A stretch of 19,860 nt of DNA from contig JAHWIT010000069.1 of the NCBI GenBank assembly GCA_019322455.1, positions 1 to 19,860 of the forward strand, in the 5' to 3' direction. Origin of the DNA: Candidatus Woesearchaeota archaeon (lineage in GTDB: Archaea > Nanobdellota > Nanobdellia > Woesearchaeales > WJKL01). Positions 5,965-13,888 of this stretch are shown piece by piece. The notes beneath the pieces were generated by a model. That model saw nothing but the letters and a program-made list of their open reading frames with translations, ran no database searches and had not been told where the DNA came from. Position numbers and translations under genes: made by a program. Positions within the stretch are counted from its first letter, which is position 1. Each line of letters starts with the position of its first letter.

Positions 5965-7380
5965 TTAAACCTCAATACCTACTATATTAGAATAAACATG
6001 CTTTTCCTTGCCTTTTGCTTTTATTATGATTTTTGCTCTTGGCAGCCTGAAACTACCTAATATACTTAATTTTGACCTGATATTATAACTTATTATCCTT
6101 TCTTCCTTAGGTCCTAATTCTCCAACCTCCCATGTTAATACAGTTCCTTTCTTAGGATGTTTTAGCATCTTTGTTGGTTTTAATGTTCCTGGAATAAATT
6201 CTTTACGAAGTTCAGCTATGCTTGGAATATTATCAACAATATCAACATGTTTTATTGGCCTCTTTGACAAACTTGTTATTTGCAGCATAATCTTTAATGA
6301 TGATATGCCTCCTTCTTCTGTCTTAACCTCAGCTATCCCTTTTCTTATCTTTACAGGGCTTTTTGTTATATAAAATAATAAAGCAATAAAAACAAGAAAT
6401 ATAACAACATAAACAACCATTCTATAATTAGTTATTATAAAAACTGCTTTAGTTTCCCCTGGCTCTAATTCAATATCAATAACCAGATATCTTTTTCCAT
6501 CCTCTTTTAATTCTTCTGATTCTGGAATAGTTTCTGTAAACAAGCCTTTTACCCAACTAACAGGAATCTTTATTGTCTGCCTCTCTTTAACATTAGAACT
6601 GCTAGAATATATTGCCTCAACTACAGTTTTAAAAAAGACAGTTTCTTTTTTTATTTCTTCTTTAAAACCATTGCTTATTTTTCCTATCTCTATTACCTTT
6701 GGTTCAGTTGAATCAATTATCTTATCTCCTTTCAGAAGTTCAAAATACAATTTATACTTGCCTGGAGCCTGCAATGGATCTAAATTATATTTAAAATCAA
6801 CATCCTTTGTTTCTAGAGGTTTTAATTGAACATTTCGCTCTGTATTAAATACAGCTATATCACCTCTAATTTTGATTACTAAATCTGTAAGATTCAATAT
6901 ATTTTGATTCTCTAATATAACCTTAATTGAGATCATATCTTTTGGATCAATTTTATCTGCTACTTCATAAGTCATTCTTACAGAAGGCAAATACTCACTC
7001 ACTGCTTGTCCTGGAGGTTTAACATGTATAATTAACACCTCTTCTACTAATTCATCACTCTCTTCCTTTCTTATATTGAGTTTCATTCCATACATTCCTG
7101 GCCCAACATATTTTGTTGGTGTTATTAAAAGTCTTTCAGTTGTTTCACTTTCAGGATAAACCTTTATAGTAATAGAAGGAACATTCCATTCAACCTCAGA
7201 AGAATATACTCTAAAATTCTGTATAGTTGTAAGATAGTTTGTTATCTTTATCTCAAATTCAGCAGCTTCTTCTAAATATATACTATCAGTAATAGGTGTT
7301 ACCTTTATATCATAATCTTGTGCAGAAACAGCTACAGCACTTAACATAAATATAATTGCAAATAAAAGATATTTTTTCAT
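5965..7380 (-). CDS. Signal-peptide, single-pass membrane protein with beta-sandwich-like domains
   Basis: 471 aa, no specific family recognised. Residues 1-20 are a signal peptide (KKY, a hydrophobic core, then AVSA before QDYD). Residues 21-320 would be extracytoplasmic; they are rich in beta-type sequence with charged and proline-bearing turns, such as LEPGETKAVF and LKPLETKDVDF, typical of Ig-like/NEW3-type domains in archaeal envelope proteins. One transmembrane helix spans 321-339 and is followed by KSPVKIRKG. A further 130-residue domain with WEVGELGPKEERIISYNIR resembles conserved-repeat (DUF11-like) sandwiches, and by topology would be cytoplasmic. The ATG at 7380 has AGAGGTG just upstream, with TATA-like TTTATATAT further up. 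Role unknown, probably cell-surface. Confidence 0.85.
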   Translation of the reverse strand: MKKYLLFAIIFMLSAVAVSAQDYDIKVTPITDSIYLEEAAEFEIKITNYLTTIQNFRVYSSEVEWNVPSITIKVYPESETTERLLITPTKYVGPGMYGMKLNIRKEESDELVEEVLIIHVKPPGQAVSEYLPSVRMTYEVADKIDPKDMISIKVILENQNILNLTDLVIKIRGDIAVFNTERNVQLKPLETKDVDFKYNLDPLQAPGKYKLYFELLKGDKIIDSTEPKVIEIGKISNGFKEEIKKETVFFKTVVEAIYSSSSNVKERQTIKIPVSWVKGLFTETIPESEELKEDGKRYLVIDIELEPGETKAVFIITNYRMVVYVVIFLVFIALLFYITKSPVKIRKGIAEVKTEEGGISSLKIMLQITSLSKRPIKHVDIVDNIPSIAELRKEFIPGTLKPTKMLKHPKKGTVLTWEVGELGPKEERIISYNIRSKLSILGSFRLPRAKIIIKAKGKEKHVYSNIVGIEV

Positions 7381-7460
7381 ACACCTCTCACATGTTTATT
7401 TTTATTTATCTCATATATAAAGTTTTCTACAAGCATAATAAGAATAAGATATGAACAAAA

Positions 7461-9077
7461 TCATCTAGTTTCATTAAGAGCCTTCATAACAACATCATTT
7501 TCAACATAAGTTGCATAAGCTCCATCAAAAGTGTTCATTTCTCCATTTGCTATTGGAAGAGTATATCTCGCTTTTCCGTTTTTAGCTTTTTTGTCAGTAG
7601 TTGTAACCTTCATTATATCATCATTAGTGATTCCTTCAGGAATCTTAATTGGCAGTCCAAATTTTACTAATAGCTTATTCTGTAATTCTAAATGTTCTCT
7701 TGGATAACCATAATTTGTGGCAATATCTCCAGCAAGAGCCATTCCAATAGAAACAGCTTCTCCATGCAGTAAATAATCATCACTTAATCCCTTTTGGAAT
7801 CTTTCTATGCTTATCTTTTCAATTGCATGCCCAAGAGTATGTCCATAATTTAATATTCTCCTTAATCCCTTTTCATGAGGATCTTCTTCAACAACATTTC
7901 CTTTGACTCTGCAGTTAAACTCTGCAATTTTTCTTAATATCTCTTGATCTCTTCTTAATACTCTGTCTACATTTGCATTTAAAAAAGTAGAGAATATACC
8001 ATCTTTAATAATTCCATGTTTAATGACTTCAGCAAATCCAGATCTATACTGCCGCTCATCTAAAGTTTCAAAAGGCCATGTGCTTATATAAACTCCATTA
8101 GGCTGTCTGAATGCTCCAATTAAATTTTTTCCATATTTAGTGTCAACAGCTGTCTTTCCACCAACAGAAGAATCTGCTTGAGCTAAAACAGTAGTTGGAA
8201 TCTGGATATAAGGAACATCTGTCATTTCTGCAATAAATCCAGCCATATCTCCAACAACTCCTCCTCCTAAAGCAAGTATTAGACAGTCAGCATATCCAAA
8301 TTCTGTTATATCTTGTATAACTCTTTCGCATGTTTCAAAAGTCTTGTTTGGTTCTCCTGCTTCAAAAGAGAATATCTTTGTGTCAAGTCCTCTAGATTTA
8401 ATTTCTTCTTCTAGCTTGCCTGCTTGATATTTCCTTACATTTGAATCAGTAATTATTGCATATCTTGAATGTCTAGAAAACAGCGAGCATTGTGCAAGCT
8501 CATATGCAACTTTCTCAAATAAGTTTCCTGTAAAAACAATATCATAAGAATCATCAACTAATTTTTTTAATTCAACATACCTATTTCTTTCACCTGAAAG
8601 ATTATATACTCTTTTTGGGATTTTGTTAGCTTTAATCCCAACATTGCTGTTAGAACATCTTATATGAAAATCCTGTTCTACAAAATCATTCCGTTGAATT
8701 GCTAATAAATTAATTCCCCTGTTAAAATAAGCAGCAACAAATCCAGCAAGATCATTGTTTCCAACTGATAATACAACAGAATCTCTTCCAAAGTCATTTT
8801 TAGACATATCTCCAATTATAGCTAAAGCCTGTATAGCTGAATTTTCAAAAGTATCTTCATAAACCCTTACATCTACTCCTTTTGGCTTTAAATCATCAAT
8901 ACTAAAAGGTGAGTTAAAATACTGAGAAACAACAATTGCTACTTTTGAACCGAATCTTTTCTGCTCTAGATCTTCCCTAAGCTGATCTAACATGCCGTCT
9001 CCAGCAATAACATCATAAGAATTATCAACTTCTCTTTTGAGATTAATTCTCATTACATTATCTTTTAAAGTCACCAT
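7461..9077 (-). CDS. aroB: 3-dehydroquinate synthase-type enzyme with a degenerate duplicated N-terminal Rossmann domain
   Basis: 538 aa against about 350-360 for normal AroB. Residues 171-538 form a complete NAD- and metal-dependent sugar-phosphate cyclase. It has GEPNKTFET (241-249), the NAD loop LGGGVVGDMAGF (270-281), DSSVGGKTAVD (302-312), SGFAEVIKHG (346-355, metal ligand E350), NYGHTLGHA (410-418, H413 and H417) and LHGEAVSIG (437-445, H438). AroB turns DAHP into 3-dehydroquinate in the shikimate pathway. Residues 13-160 resemble 171-323 (VDNSYDVIAGDGMLDQL against VDDSYDIVFTGNLFEKV; LSVGNNDLAGF against LALGGGVVGDMAGF) but have lost the glycine loop. A TTTTTATATAAC box about 28 bp before the ATG suggests a leaderless transcript. 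A related cyclase activity cannot be excluded. Confidence 0.9.
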   Translation of the reverse strand: MVTLKDNVMRINLKREVDNSYDVIAGDGMLDQLREDLEQKRFGSKVAIVVSQYFNSPFSIDDLKPKGVDVRVYEDTFENSAIQALAIIGDMSKNDFGRDSVVLSVGNNDLAGFVAAYFNRGINLLAIQRNDFVEQDFHIRCSNSNVGIKANKIPKRVYNLSGERNRYVELKKLVDDSYDIVFTGNLFEKVAYELAQCSLFSRHSRYAIITDSNVRKYQAGKLEEEIKSRGLDTKIFSFEAGEPNKTFETCERVIQDITEFGYADCLILALGGGVVGDMAGFIAEMTDVPYIQIPTTVLAQADSSVGGKTAVDTKYGKNLIGAFRQPNGVYISTWPFETLDERQYRSGFAEVIKHGIIKDGIFSTFLNANVDRVLRRDQEILRKIAEFNCRVKGNVVEEDPHEKGLRRILNYGHTLGHAIEKISIERFQKGLSDDYLLHGEAVSIGMALAGDIATNYGYPREHLELQNKLLVKFGLPIKIPEGITNDDIMKVTTTDKKAKNGKARYTLPIANGEMNTFDGAYATYVENDVVMKALNETR

Positions 9078-9140
9078 TTTTGGAAAGGCAAAATTAAAGT
9101 TATATAAAAAGTTTCATATATAATATAGTGTATATACCGA

Positions 9141-9150
9141 AGATATAAAT
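9141..9150 (+). promoter_or_regulatory. TATA/BRE element facing the candidate RNA gene
   Basis: CCGAAGATATAAAT (9137-9150) resembles a BRE plus TATA box on the plus strand. Its centre lies about 26 bp before G9173, immediately before the GC-rich hairpin at 9176-9242. No plus-strand protein gene lies downstream. Confidence 0.5.
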
Positions 9151-9172
9151 ATTCAGAAATCTTATACAATAT

Positions 9173-9246
9173 GTTGGGGTGGTTAGTCGCAAAGCGCTGG
9201 GTGCCCAACTGCGTTGGGATCTAGAACGCTCCGGCTACCGCCTTCT
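9173..9246 (+). ncRNA. Candidate structured RNA, GC-rich 27-bp hairpin between rad50 and aroB
   Basis: A GC-rich island in AT-rich sequence. The arms pair in five blocks: 9178-9182 with 9238-9242, 9184-9189 with 9232-9237, 9193-9196 with 9227-9230, 9197-9202 with 9219-9224 and 9204-9209 with 9213-9218. The apical loop is UGC, with bulges at U9183, G9203 and AA 9225-9226 and a small CAA/C internal loop. A plus-strand TATA box sits at the correct distance, and CTTCTTTATTCT follows. No tRNA fold, C/D boxes, ACA tail or k-turn was found. A minus-strand 3' end structure for rad50, whose stop is 10 bp away, is the alternative. Confidence 0.5.
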
Positions 9247-9251
9247 TTATT

Positions 9252-11315
9252 CTAAATAACCTCACTAACATGCTCATTCTTATTTATCCTGATAACATTA
9301 TCAACAAAACTCTCGATTTTGCTTTCATGCGAAACAATAATTGTTTGATTTACACCAATCTGCTCTAGAACATCTCTGACCTTATCAAGTTGCTCTGAAC
9401 TAAAGCCATCTGTAGGTTCATCAAGAATTATCATATCCTTTGTTTTAATGCCTTTCATTAAATCATTAATAACCTTGTTCAAAGCTAATCTATAAGCCAA
9501 AGCAGCAGCTGTTCTCTCTCCACCGCTTAAATGACTAATATCAGTTTCATATCCATTTTGCTCAATTATAGGTATAAATTCTTCATCCAATCTTGCTGAA
9601 ATACTTTCATCTTCCATTAACATTCCAAACCAGTTCTGAAATAACTCATTAAACTCATGATAAATATTCAACATAACTTGTTTCTCTATTGTACTCATTA
9701 ACTTAATAAAATAACTGTCAAACCAATTCTGTAATTCAACAATATAACCTATTCTTTTCTTAATCTTAATCTTCTCTTCAATCTCTTTATCAAGAACAAC
9801 TAAGTCTCTATTAATAACCTCTTTTTCTCTTTCAAACTTTGCTTTACTAATTTTCAAATTAGTATCTTCATTTACTAAAGAGTCAATTTTTTGTCTTAAT
9901 TTATTATTAGCCTCTTCTATCTCATTATCCTCTACAACCTTTTTACTTAATTCTAATTTCTTAGTGTTAATCCTTCCAATCTCTTCCTTAATCTTTTCTT
10001 GCATCAAAGAAATATTCTTCAGATTATTCTCTTTTTCTTTTAAACTATCAATCCTCAATTTAATAACAGAAAACTCTTGCTCGTTCTTTTTCTTATTATT
10101 TAATTCTTGATTATAAACTTGAAGTCTTCTTTCTACTCCAGCAATTTCCTCAGTTAATTCCTTAATTCTTATATCACACTTTTGTATGAGTTGATTTTCT
10201 CTTGTTAAAACAGATTCTTTATACTCTTTGCTAACATCTTGCTCACAAGTAGGGCATTTATTTATACTCAAAATCTTTGTTTTTATTTCAGAAGAATTTC
10301 TTTTCCTAATTTCAAATTCATTTATTTTACTCCTTGTCTCAAAAATCTTCTTATTTTCACTTTCAATTTGTTTTTCATTTTCTCTTATCTCTTCTCTTAA
10401 TTTCTCAATGTTCACCTCTGTTTTTCCTTTTACCTCTTCTTTCAATAAATTTATCTGTTTTGTAAATTCTTCTTCTCTTTTTTTATTTTCTTCTCTTTGT
10501 TCTAATTTATTCCTTAATTGAACATCACAAAGCTCTAATTCCTTCTTAATACCAAGCTGCTCTTTTATCTTTTCTTCAATTTGTTTTAATCCTTCTTTAC
10601 TCTCATTTATTTTTCTTCCAATATCTTCTAATTTAGGAGCAAGCTCTTTTAATCTTAAATCTAATTCTGAAACTTGTTTTTTCCTTTCTTCTTTTTGTTT
10701 CTTCTTATTCTCTAAATCCTCAATCCTTACATTGCCTTGCTTAATCTTGTCTTTTAATTCTCTAATAATTATAGTGCTGTTCTCTCTGATTCTTTTGTAT
10801 CTATCAATTCCAAAAACCTTTCTTAATGTATCTAATCTTTCATCTTGTTCTTCTGTCAATATCTGCTTCATCTCTTCCTGCGGAGTATAAACAGTATATC
10901 TATAAACAAGATTCTTGCTTTTTGTAATCAATTCTTTAGGATAACCAAGCAGATTCAAAATATCTGTTTTCAACTCAACAGCTGTTCCTTGCTTTTTAAT
11001 CCCATTAATAACAATATAGCCAGAATCCTGCTGAATATCCTTTTTTCCTCTTTTAAGAACCCTTTTAACAATAACCTCTTTTCCATCAATATCAAAAGCA
11101 AGTTCAACACTGCCTTGATTATTTCCATGCCTTAACAAAGAACTTCCGCTTAGATGTTTTCTTCTTATTCCAAACAAGGCAAATTCAATTGCTAATAATA
11201 TACTGCTCTTTCCACTTCCAACATCTCCGCTTAATAAAACAGAACCAGATGGAAAACTAATTGTTTGATTAAGATAACTTCTAATATTTTCTAGTTTAAC
11301 TGATTTTAATAGCAT
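9252..11315 (-). CDS. rad50: Rad50-like SMC-family ATPase (short)
   Basis: ATPase subunit of the Mre11-Rad50 complex, which tethers and processes DNA double-strand ends. The N-terminal ABC half has Walker A GDVGSGKSS (30-38) and a Q-loop-region segment VYTPQEEM. A charged coiled coil spans roughly 170-540, interrupted by the zinc hook CPTC at 354-357, where two molecules would dimerise. The C-terminal half carries the signature LSGGERTAAALAYRLAL (from about 595) and Walker B MIILDEPTDG (about 628-637), then IIVSHE. At 687 aa it is shorter than most archaeal Rad50 proteins (around 850-1000), mostly through shorter coils. No mre11, herA or nurA gene is in the window. The ATG at 11315 follows AGGGGCAA. 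Confidence 0.93.
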   Translation of the reverse strand: MLLKSVKLENIRSYLNQTISFPSGSVLLSGDVGSGKSSILLAIEFALFGIRRKHLSGSSLLRHGNNQGSVELAFDIDGKEVIVKRVLKRGKKDIQQDSGYIVINGIKKQGTAVELKTDILNLLGYPKELITKSKNLVYRYTVYTPQEEMKQILTEEQDERLDTLRKVFGIDRYKRIRENSTIIIRELKDKIKQGNVRIEDLENKKKQKEERKKQVSELDLRLKELAPKLEDIGRKINESKEGLKQIEEKIKEQLGIKKELELCDVQLRNKLEQREENKKREEEFTKQINLLKEEVKGKTEVNIEKLREEIRENEKQIESENKKIFETRSKINEFEIRKRNSSEIKTKILSINKCPTCEQDVSKEYKESVLTRENQLIQKCDIRIKELTEEIAGVERRLQVYNQELNNKKKNEQEFSVIKLRIDSLKEKENNLKNISLMQEKIKEEIGRINTKKLELSKKVVEDNEIEEANNKLRQKIDSLVNEDTNLKISKAKFEREKEVINRDLVVLDKEIEEKIKIKKRIGYIVELQNWFDSYFIKLMSTIEKQVMLNIYHEFNELFQNWFGMLMEDESISARLDEEFIPIIEQNGYETDISHLSGGERTAAALAYRLALNKVINDLMKGIKTKDMIILDEPTDGFSSEQLDKVRDVLEQIGVNQTIIVSHESKIESFVDNVIRINKNEHVSEVI

Positions 11316-11371
11316 TTGCCCCTAAAACTAAAATAATCATACAATTAAAATATTTTTTGATGATAGAACAT

Positions 11372-12346
11372 CTATTTCTTTAACTTAGCTTTCAGTTCCT
11401 GAATTATAGGAACAGGAGTTGGATCTATCTTATTCATCAAAGCAAGATAATAAGAAGTATACATTATAATATGCAAAGTATGCAGCATTCTTGCTAATAA
11501 ACTCTTTCCTTTTGTAGGTAATTCAGATATACCTACTGATTCTTTAAGTAATTTCCCTACAATCTCCATTCTTTTCTTAATTCTTATATGATCCTTCTTA
11601 TCTCTAATCATAACAATATAAAGCTTTTTTGCATTTTTCTTAAAACCATTAATTTCATTATGATTCATCTCTGGAAATACATGATAAAATGCAGGTTGTT
11701 TTGCATTTTCATTTGTTAATGTTTTGCATATATAAACAACACCATGCAGATTATCAGAAGCATAAAAAATAGGAGTCTTATTTAACAATTTTTTTGCTAA
11801 CATAAATCCTTCTTTACTATTTGTTTTTGGCACCAATCCCCTAATAGTTTCTCTTAATGCATTATCTTGATTTGCTATTAATCTATATCTGCTTAGAACA
11901 ACTAATATCGGAATAAATGTATAAGCCAAAGCAATTCTTGGCTGATATCCAGAAGGTATTAATATACATTTCTTCTTTTCCTTTTCAGCTAGTTTTCCAT
12001 TACTTGATACTGCAATTACAGTTGCTTTTCTTTTCTTTGCTTCTTTGTAAGCTGATAATGTTTCTTCAGTATTACCGCTATAACTTACAGTAAATACTAA
12101 ACTATTCTTATTTACATATTTTGGTAATTCATAATTTCTTATTACAAAAACAGGAATCTTCTTTACAAATGACTTGATTAACAATCCACCAGCAGAACTT
12201 CCTCCCATTCCGCAAACAACAATATTAGAAATCTTATTTTTCTTAATCTTTGGTAATTTAGCCTTTTTTGCTATTTTAAAAGCTTCTTCTATCTGCTTTC
12301 TAAAATTATTTAGCTTATCAAGCATATTCTCTTTATCATATGTCAT
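11372..12346 (-). CDS. Bifunctional phosphoglucose/phosphomannose isomerase
   Basis: SIS-domain isomerase of the archaeal PGI/PMI family, 324 aa, interconverting glucose-6-P, fructose-6-P and mannose-6-P. Seen: first SIS motif CGMGGSSAGG (45-54), phosphate-binding loop SYSGNTEET (88-96), and the family segment TNENAKQPAFYHVFPEMNHN (211-230). Its E213 and H229 keep the 16-residue spacing of the catalytic Glu and His described for the Pyrobaculum enzyme. The C-terminal end PTPVPIIQELKAKL holds the conserved lysine (about 319). The start ATG follows a GGGGG run, with TATA-like repeats upstream. It could feed mannose-6-P to the mutase at 17902-19233. It lies 56 bp upstream of rad50, possibly cotranscribed. 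Confidence 0.93.
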   Translation of the reverse strand: MTYDKENMLDKLNNFRKQIEEAFKIAKKAKLPKIKKNKISNIVVCGMGGSSAGGLLIKSFVKKIPVFVIRNYELPKYVNKNSLVFTVSYSGNTEETLSAYKEAKKRKATVIAVSSNGKLAEKEKKKCILIPSGYQPRIALAYTFIPILVVLSRYRLIANQDNALRETIRGLVPKTNSKEGFMLAKKLLNKTPIFYASDNLHGVVYICKTLTNENAKQPAFYHVFPEMNHNEINGFKKNAKKLYIVMIRDKKDHIRIKKRMEIVGKLLKESVGISELPTKGKSLLARMLHTLHIIMYTSYYLALMNKIDPTPVPIIQELKAKLKK

Positions 12347-12437
12347 ATTAAACCCCCAATTATAAACTAGAAAATATATACTCCTTTATATATATTTTTA
12401 TTCACTAAATAATTATGAATCATTAAAATCCAAAGAA

Positions 12438-12446
12438 TTTATAAAT
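12438..12446 (+). promoter_or_regulatory. TATA box of rpl15e
   Basis: TTTATAAAT preceded by an A-rich BRE (CCAAAGAA). The predicted start near 12468 leaves an untranslated leader of about 75 nt, unusually long for this window, where most genes look leaderless. Confidence 0.6.
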
Positions 12447-12460
12447 TAGTTAAAAATTCT

Positions 12461-12543
12461 TGCTCATAGAGCAATGTGGGCATTGGCTTGCCTGAAGCTC
12501 TTCAAATCGCTCTTTTGAGCATCAAATAATGGAGGCTAACCAA
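12461..12543 (+). promoter_or_regulatory. Structured leader of rpl15e with a possible 14-codon upstream ORF
   Basis: It contains short complementary elements: TGCTC-ATA-GAGCA (12461-12473), GCTC-TTTT-GAGC (12509-12520), and the pair TGCTCA (12461-12466) with TGAGCA (12516-12521), which are alternatives to each other. An ATG at 12474 opens [14 protein letters not shown] and ends at TGA 12516-12518. GGAGG at 12531-12535 is the Shine-Dalgarno of rpl15e. Autoregulation by L15e is only a guess. Confidence 0.4.
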
Positions 12544-13125
12544 ATGGGACTTTATAAATACGTGCGCGAAACATGGAAAAAACCAAAGACAAACATGCCA
12601 GAATTATGGCGTGAAAGACTTCTTAAATGGCGTCAAGAACCATCTACAATAAGGATTGAAAGACCAACTAGAATTGATAGAGCACGATCATTAGGCTACA
12701 AAGCAAAACAAGGATTCATTATAGTAAGACAAAAAGTTCCTAGAGGAGGGCATTTCAGAGGCTCTTATTTAGGAGGAAGAAGATCAAAGCATCAAAGAAA
12801 AGTCATGATACTTGGAAAATCCTATCAACAAATAGCAGAACAAAGAGCAAATGATAAATATCCAAATTGTGAAGTTCTAAATAGTTACTGGGTTGCTAAA
12901 GACGGCAAATATTACTGGTTTGAGGTAATCTTAGTAGATAAAGCAAATCCAGCAATCTTGTCAGATAAAGATATAAATTGGATAACTCAAAAACAACATA
13001 AAGGAAGAGTTTACAGAGGATTAACCTCAACAGCAAGAAAGAGCAGAGGTTTAAGAAGAAAAGGCAAAGGCGCAGAAAAAATAAGACCAAGCTTAAGAGC
13101 AAAGAAAAGACAAGGAACAAATTAA
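12544..13125 (+). CDS. rpl15e: Ribosomal protein L15e (eL15)
   Basis: Large-subunit ribosomal protein specific to archaea and eukaryotes, which binds 23S rRNA. The product is 193 aa from the ATG at 12544: [14 protein letters not shown], then [60 protein letters not shown] and the basic tail [19 protein letters not shown]. All are hallmark eL15 segments. An upstream in-frame ATG at 12529 would add MEANQ. However, GGAGG lies inside that stretch, 8 nt before 12544, and family members start MGLYKY, so the later start is chosen. The gene is followed by a T-rich tract (13127-13140) that may terminate it against the convergent operon. Confidence 0.97.
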   Translation: MGLYKYVRETWKKPKTNMPELWRERLLKWRQEPSTIRIERPTRIDRARSLGYKAKQGFIIVRQKVPRGGHFRGSYLGGRRSKHQRKVMILGKSYQQIAEQRANDKYPNCEVLNSYWVAKDGKYYWFEVILVDKANPAILSDKDINWITQKQHKGRVYRGLTSTARKSRGLRRKGKGAEKIRPSLRAKKRQGTN

Positions 13126-13139
13126 TTTTTTTATTTTAT

Positions 13140-13607
13140 TTAATATACTTCATGTACCTTTACTTTAGATTCTAAATTTTCTAATTCATCTAAATATCTT
13201 TGAAATGAAGGATGAAATAGTTCATGTTTTTCTTTTATTCTTTTATATACTTCTTTTGCACTCTTTACTTCTCTTAAAACATCTCCATATCTTTTCTTTT
13301 TTTCATATAACTTAGCAGCAAAAAAATGCTGAGTAAATCTTGTAGAATTCAGTATTGCTGAAGCTAATCCTTTATCTTCAAATTCTTCAGGAAACCTATA
13401 AACAGCTGCTAAATCTTCACAAGCAGCTTCACAATAAGCAATTGCTTTTTCATAATCTCCATCAGCTTCCATTTCATGAGCTTGCTCAACAAAAGATTTA
13501 GCTTCCTTAGCCATCATTTTAATAGATCTTTCTCCAAGTTCTTTTCCTTTTAGTCTTTCAGCAAGTGAAACAATCTTAGCTACAACCATAACTCTCGCCC
13601 CATACAT
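13140..13607 (-). CDS. Unrecognised helical, TPR-like protein, last gene of the four-gene operon
   Basis: About 155 aa, not recognised. It looks all-helical. The stretch AHEMEADGDYEKAIAYCEAA has the spacing of a tetratricopeptide-like helix pair and is followed by further amphipathic helices (AKLYEKKKRYGDVLREVKSA, ELFHPSFQRYLDELENLESK). Such folds usually mediate protein contacts. Start choice is uncertain. A TTG at 13616, an ATG at 13607 and an ATG at 13589 (MVVAKIVSLAERLKG) are all in frame; all overlap the end of the preceding gene (stop at 13576). I give the ATG at 13607, which has GGA 7 nt upstream. The overlap implies coupled translation. It converges on rpl15e. Confidence 0.8.
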   Translation of the reverse strand: MYGARVMVVAKIVSLAERLKGKELGERSIKMMAKEAKSFVEQAHEMEADGDYEKAIAYCEAACEDLAAVYRFPEEFEDKGLASAILNSTRFTQHFFAAKLYEKKKRYGDVLREVKSAKEVYKRIKEKHELFHPSFQRYLDELENLESKVKVHEVY

Positions 13608-13887
13608 TTCTTCCAATTTTATTATTAAATTCTAATTTATATTCATCTGTTATTGGATCTTTGTATTCTTTATTTTCACATTCAATCTTGCCTGGTTTTT
13701 TAGAAGTCTTTTTTGCTTCTTTAGTTTTATCTGCTTTTTCTTCTTTAATTTCAGCTTCTTCAACACTTTCTTGACTATCTGAAACATCACTTAAACTATC
13801 AAATAAAACATTAGAAATATTATTCAAATCAACTTTATCTTCATCTTTGCAATCTTCACAAGGCTCTTTGCAATTACATTCAGCCAT
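13576..13887 (-). CDS. Unrecognised acidic/lysine-rich protein with an N-terminal cysteine cluster
   Basis: 103 aa. The protein begins MAECNCKEPCEDCKDEDK, with cysteines at 4, 6, 10 and 13, a plausible small zinc-binding knuckle. A low-complexity, probably disordered middle follows (about residues 35-70), rich in Glu, Lys and Ser. The tail has two more cysteines (IECENKEY and the final YGCS). The ATG at 13887 is preceded by AGGTG at good distance and lies one base after the TGA of the upstream gene. A TTG at 13908 is also open but less likely. Its NCKEP-C-x2-C core recurs in the 58-aa protein that opens the operon. Confidence 0.8.
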   Translation of the reverse strand: MAECNCKEPCEDCKDEDKVDLNNISNVLFDSLSDVSDSQESVEEAEIKEEKADKTKEAKKTSKKPGKIECENKEYKDPITDEYKLEFNNKIGRNVWGESYGCS

Positions 13888-13888
13888 T

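Noticed and set aside
9173..9246. tRNA, split tRNA half, C/D or H/ACA guide RNA
   Set aside because: No T-arm, no C or D boxes, no ACA tail and no k-turn were found on either strand; the region folds as one long hairpin instead.
10228..11135. Plus-strand open frames across rad50
   Set aside because: They are low-complexity Phe/Leu/Ser-rich shadows of the Lys/Glu-rich coiled coil on the minus strand, with no start signals.
12461..12523. tRNA-like element in the rpl15e leader (TGCTCA/TGAGCA ends and an internal TTCAAAT)
   Set aside because: The bases flanking TTCAAAT do not form a T-stem, and no D or anticodon arm can be built.
12529..12543. ATG at 12529 as the start of rpl15e
   Set aside because: The Shine-Dalgarno GGAGG lies inside this stretch and homologues begin MGLYKY, so 12544 is the better start.
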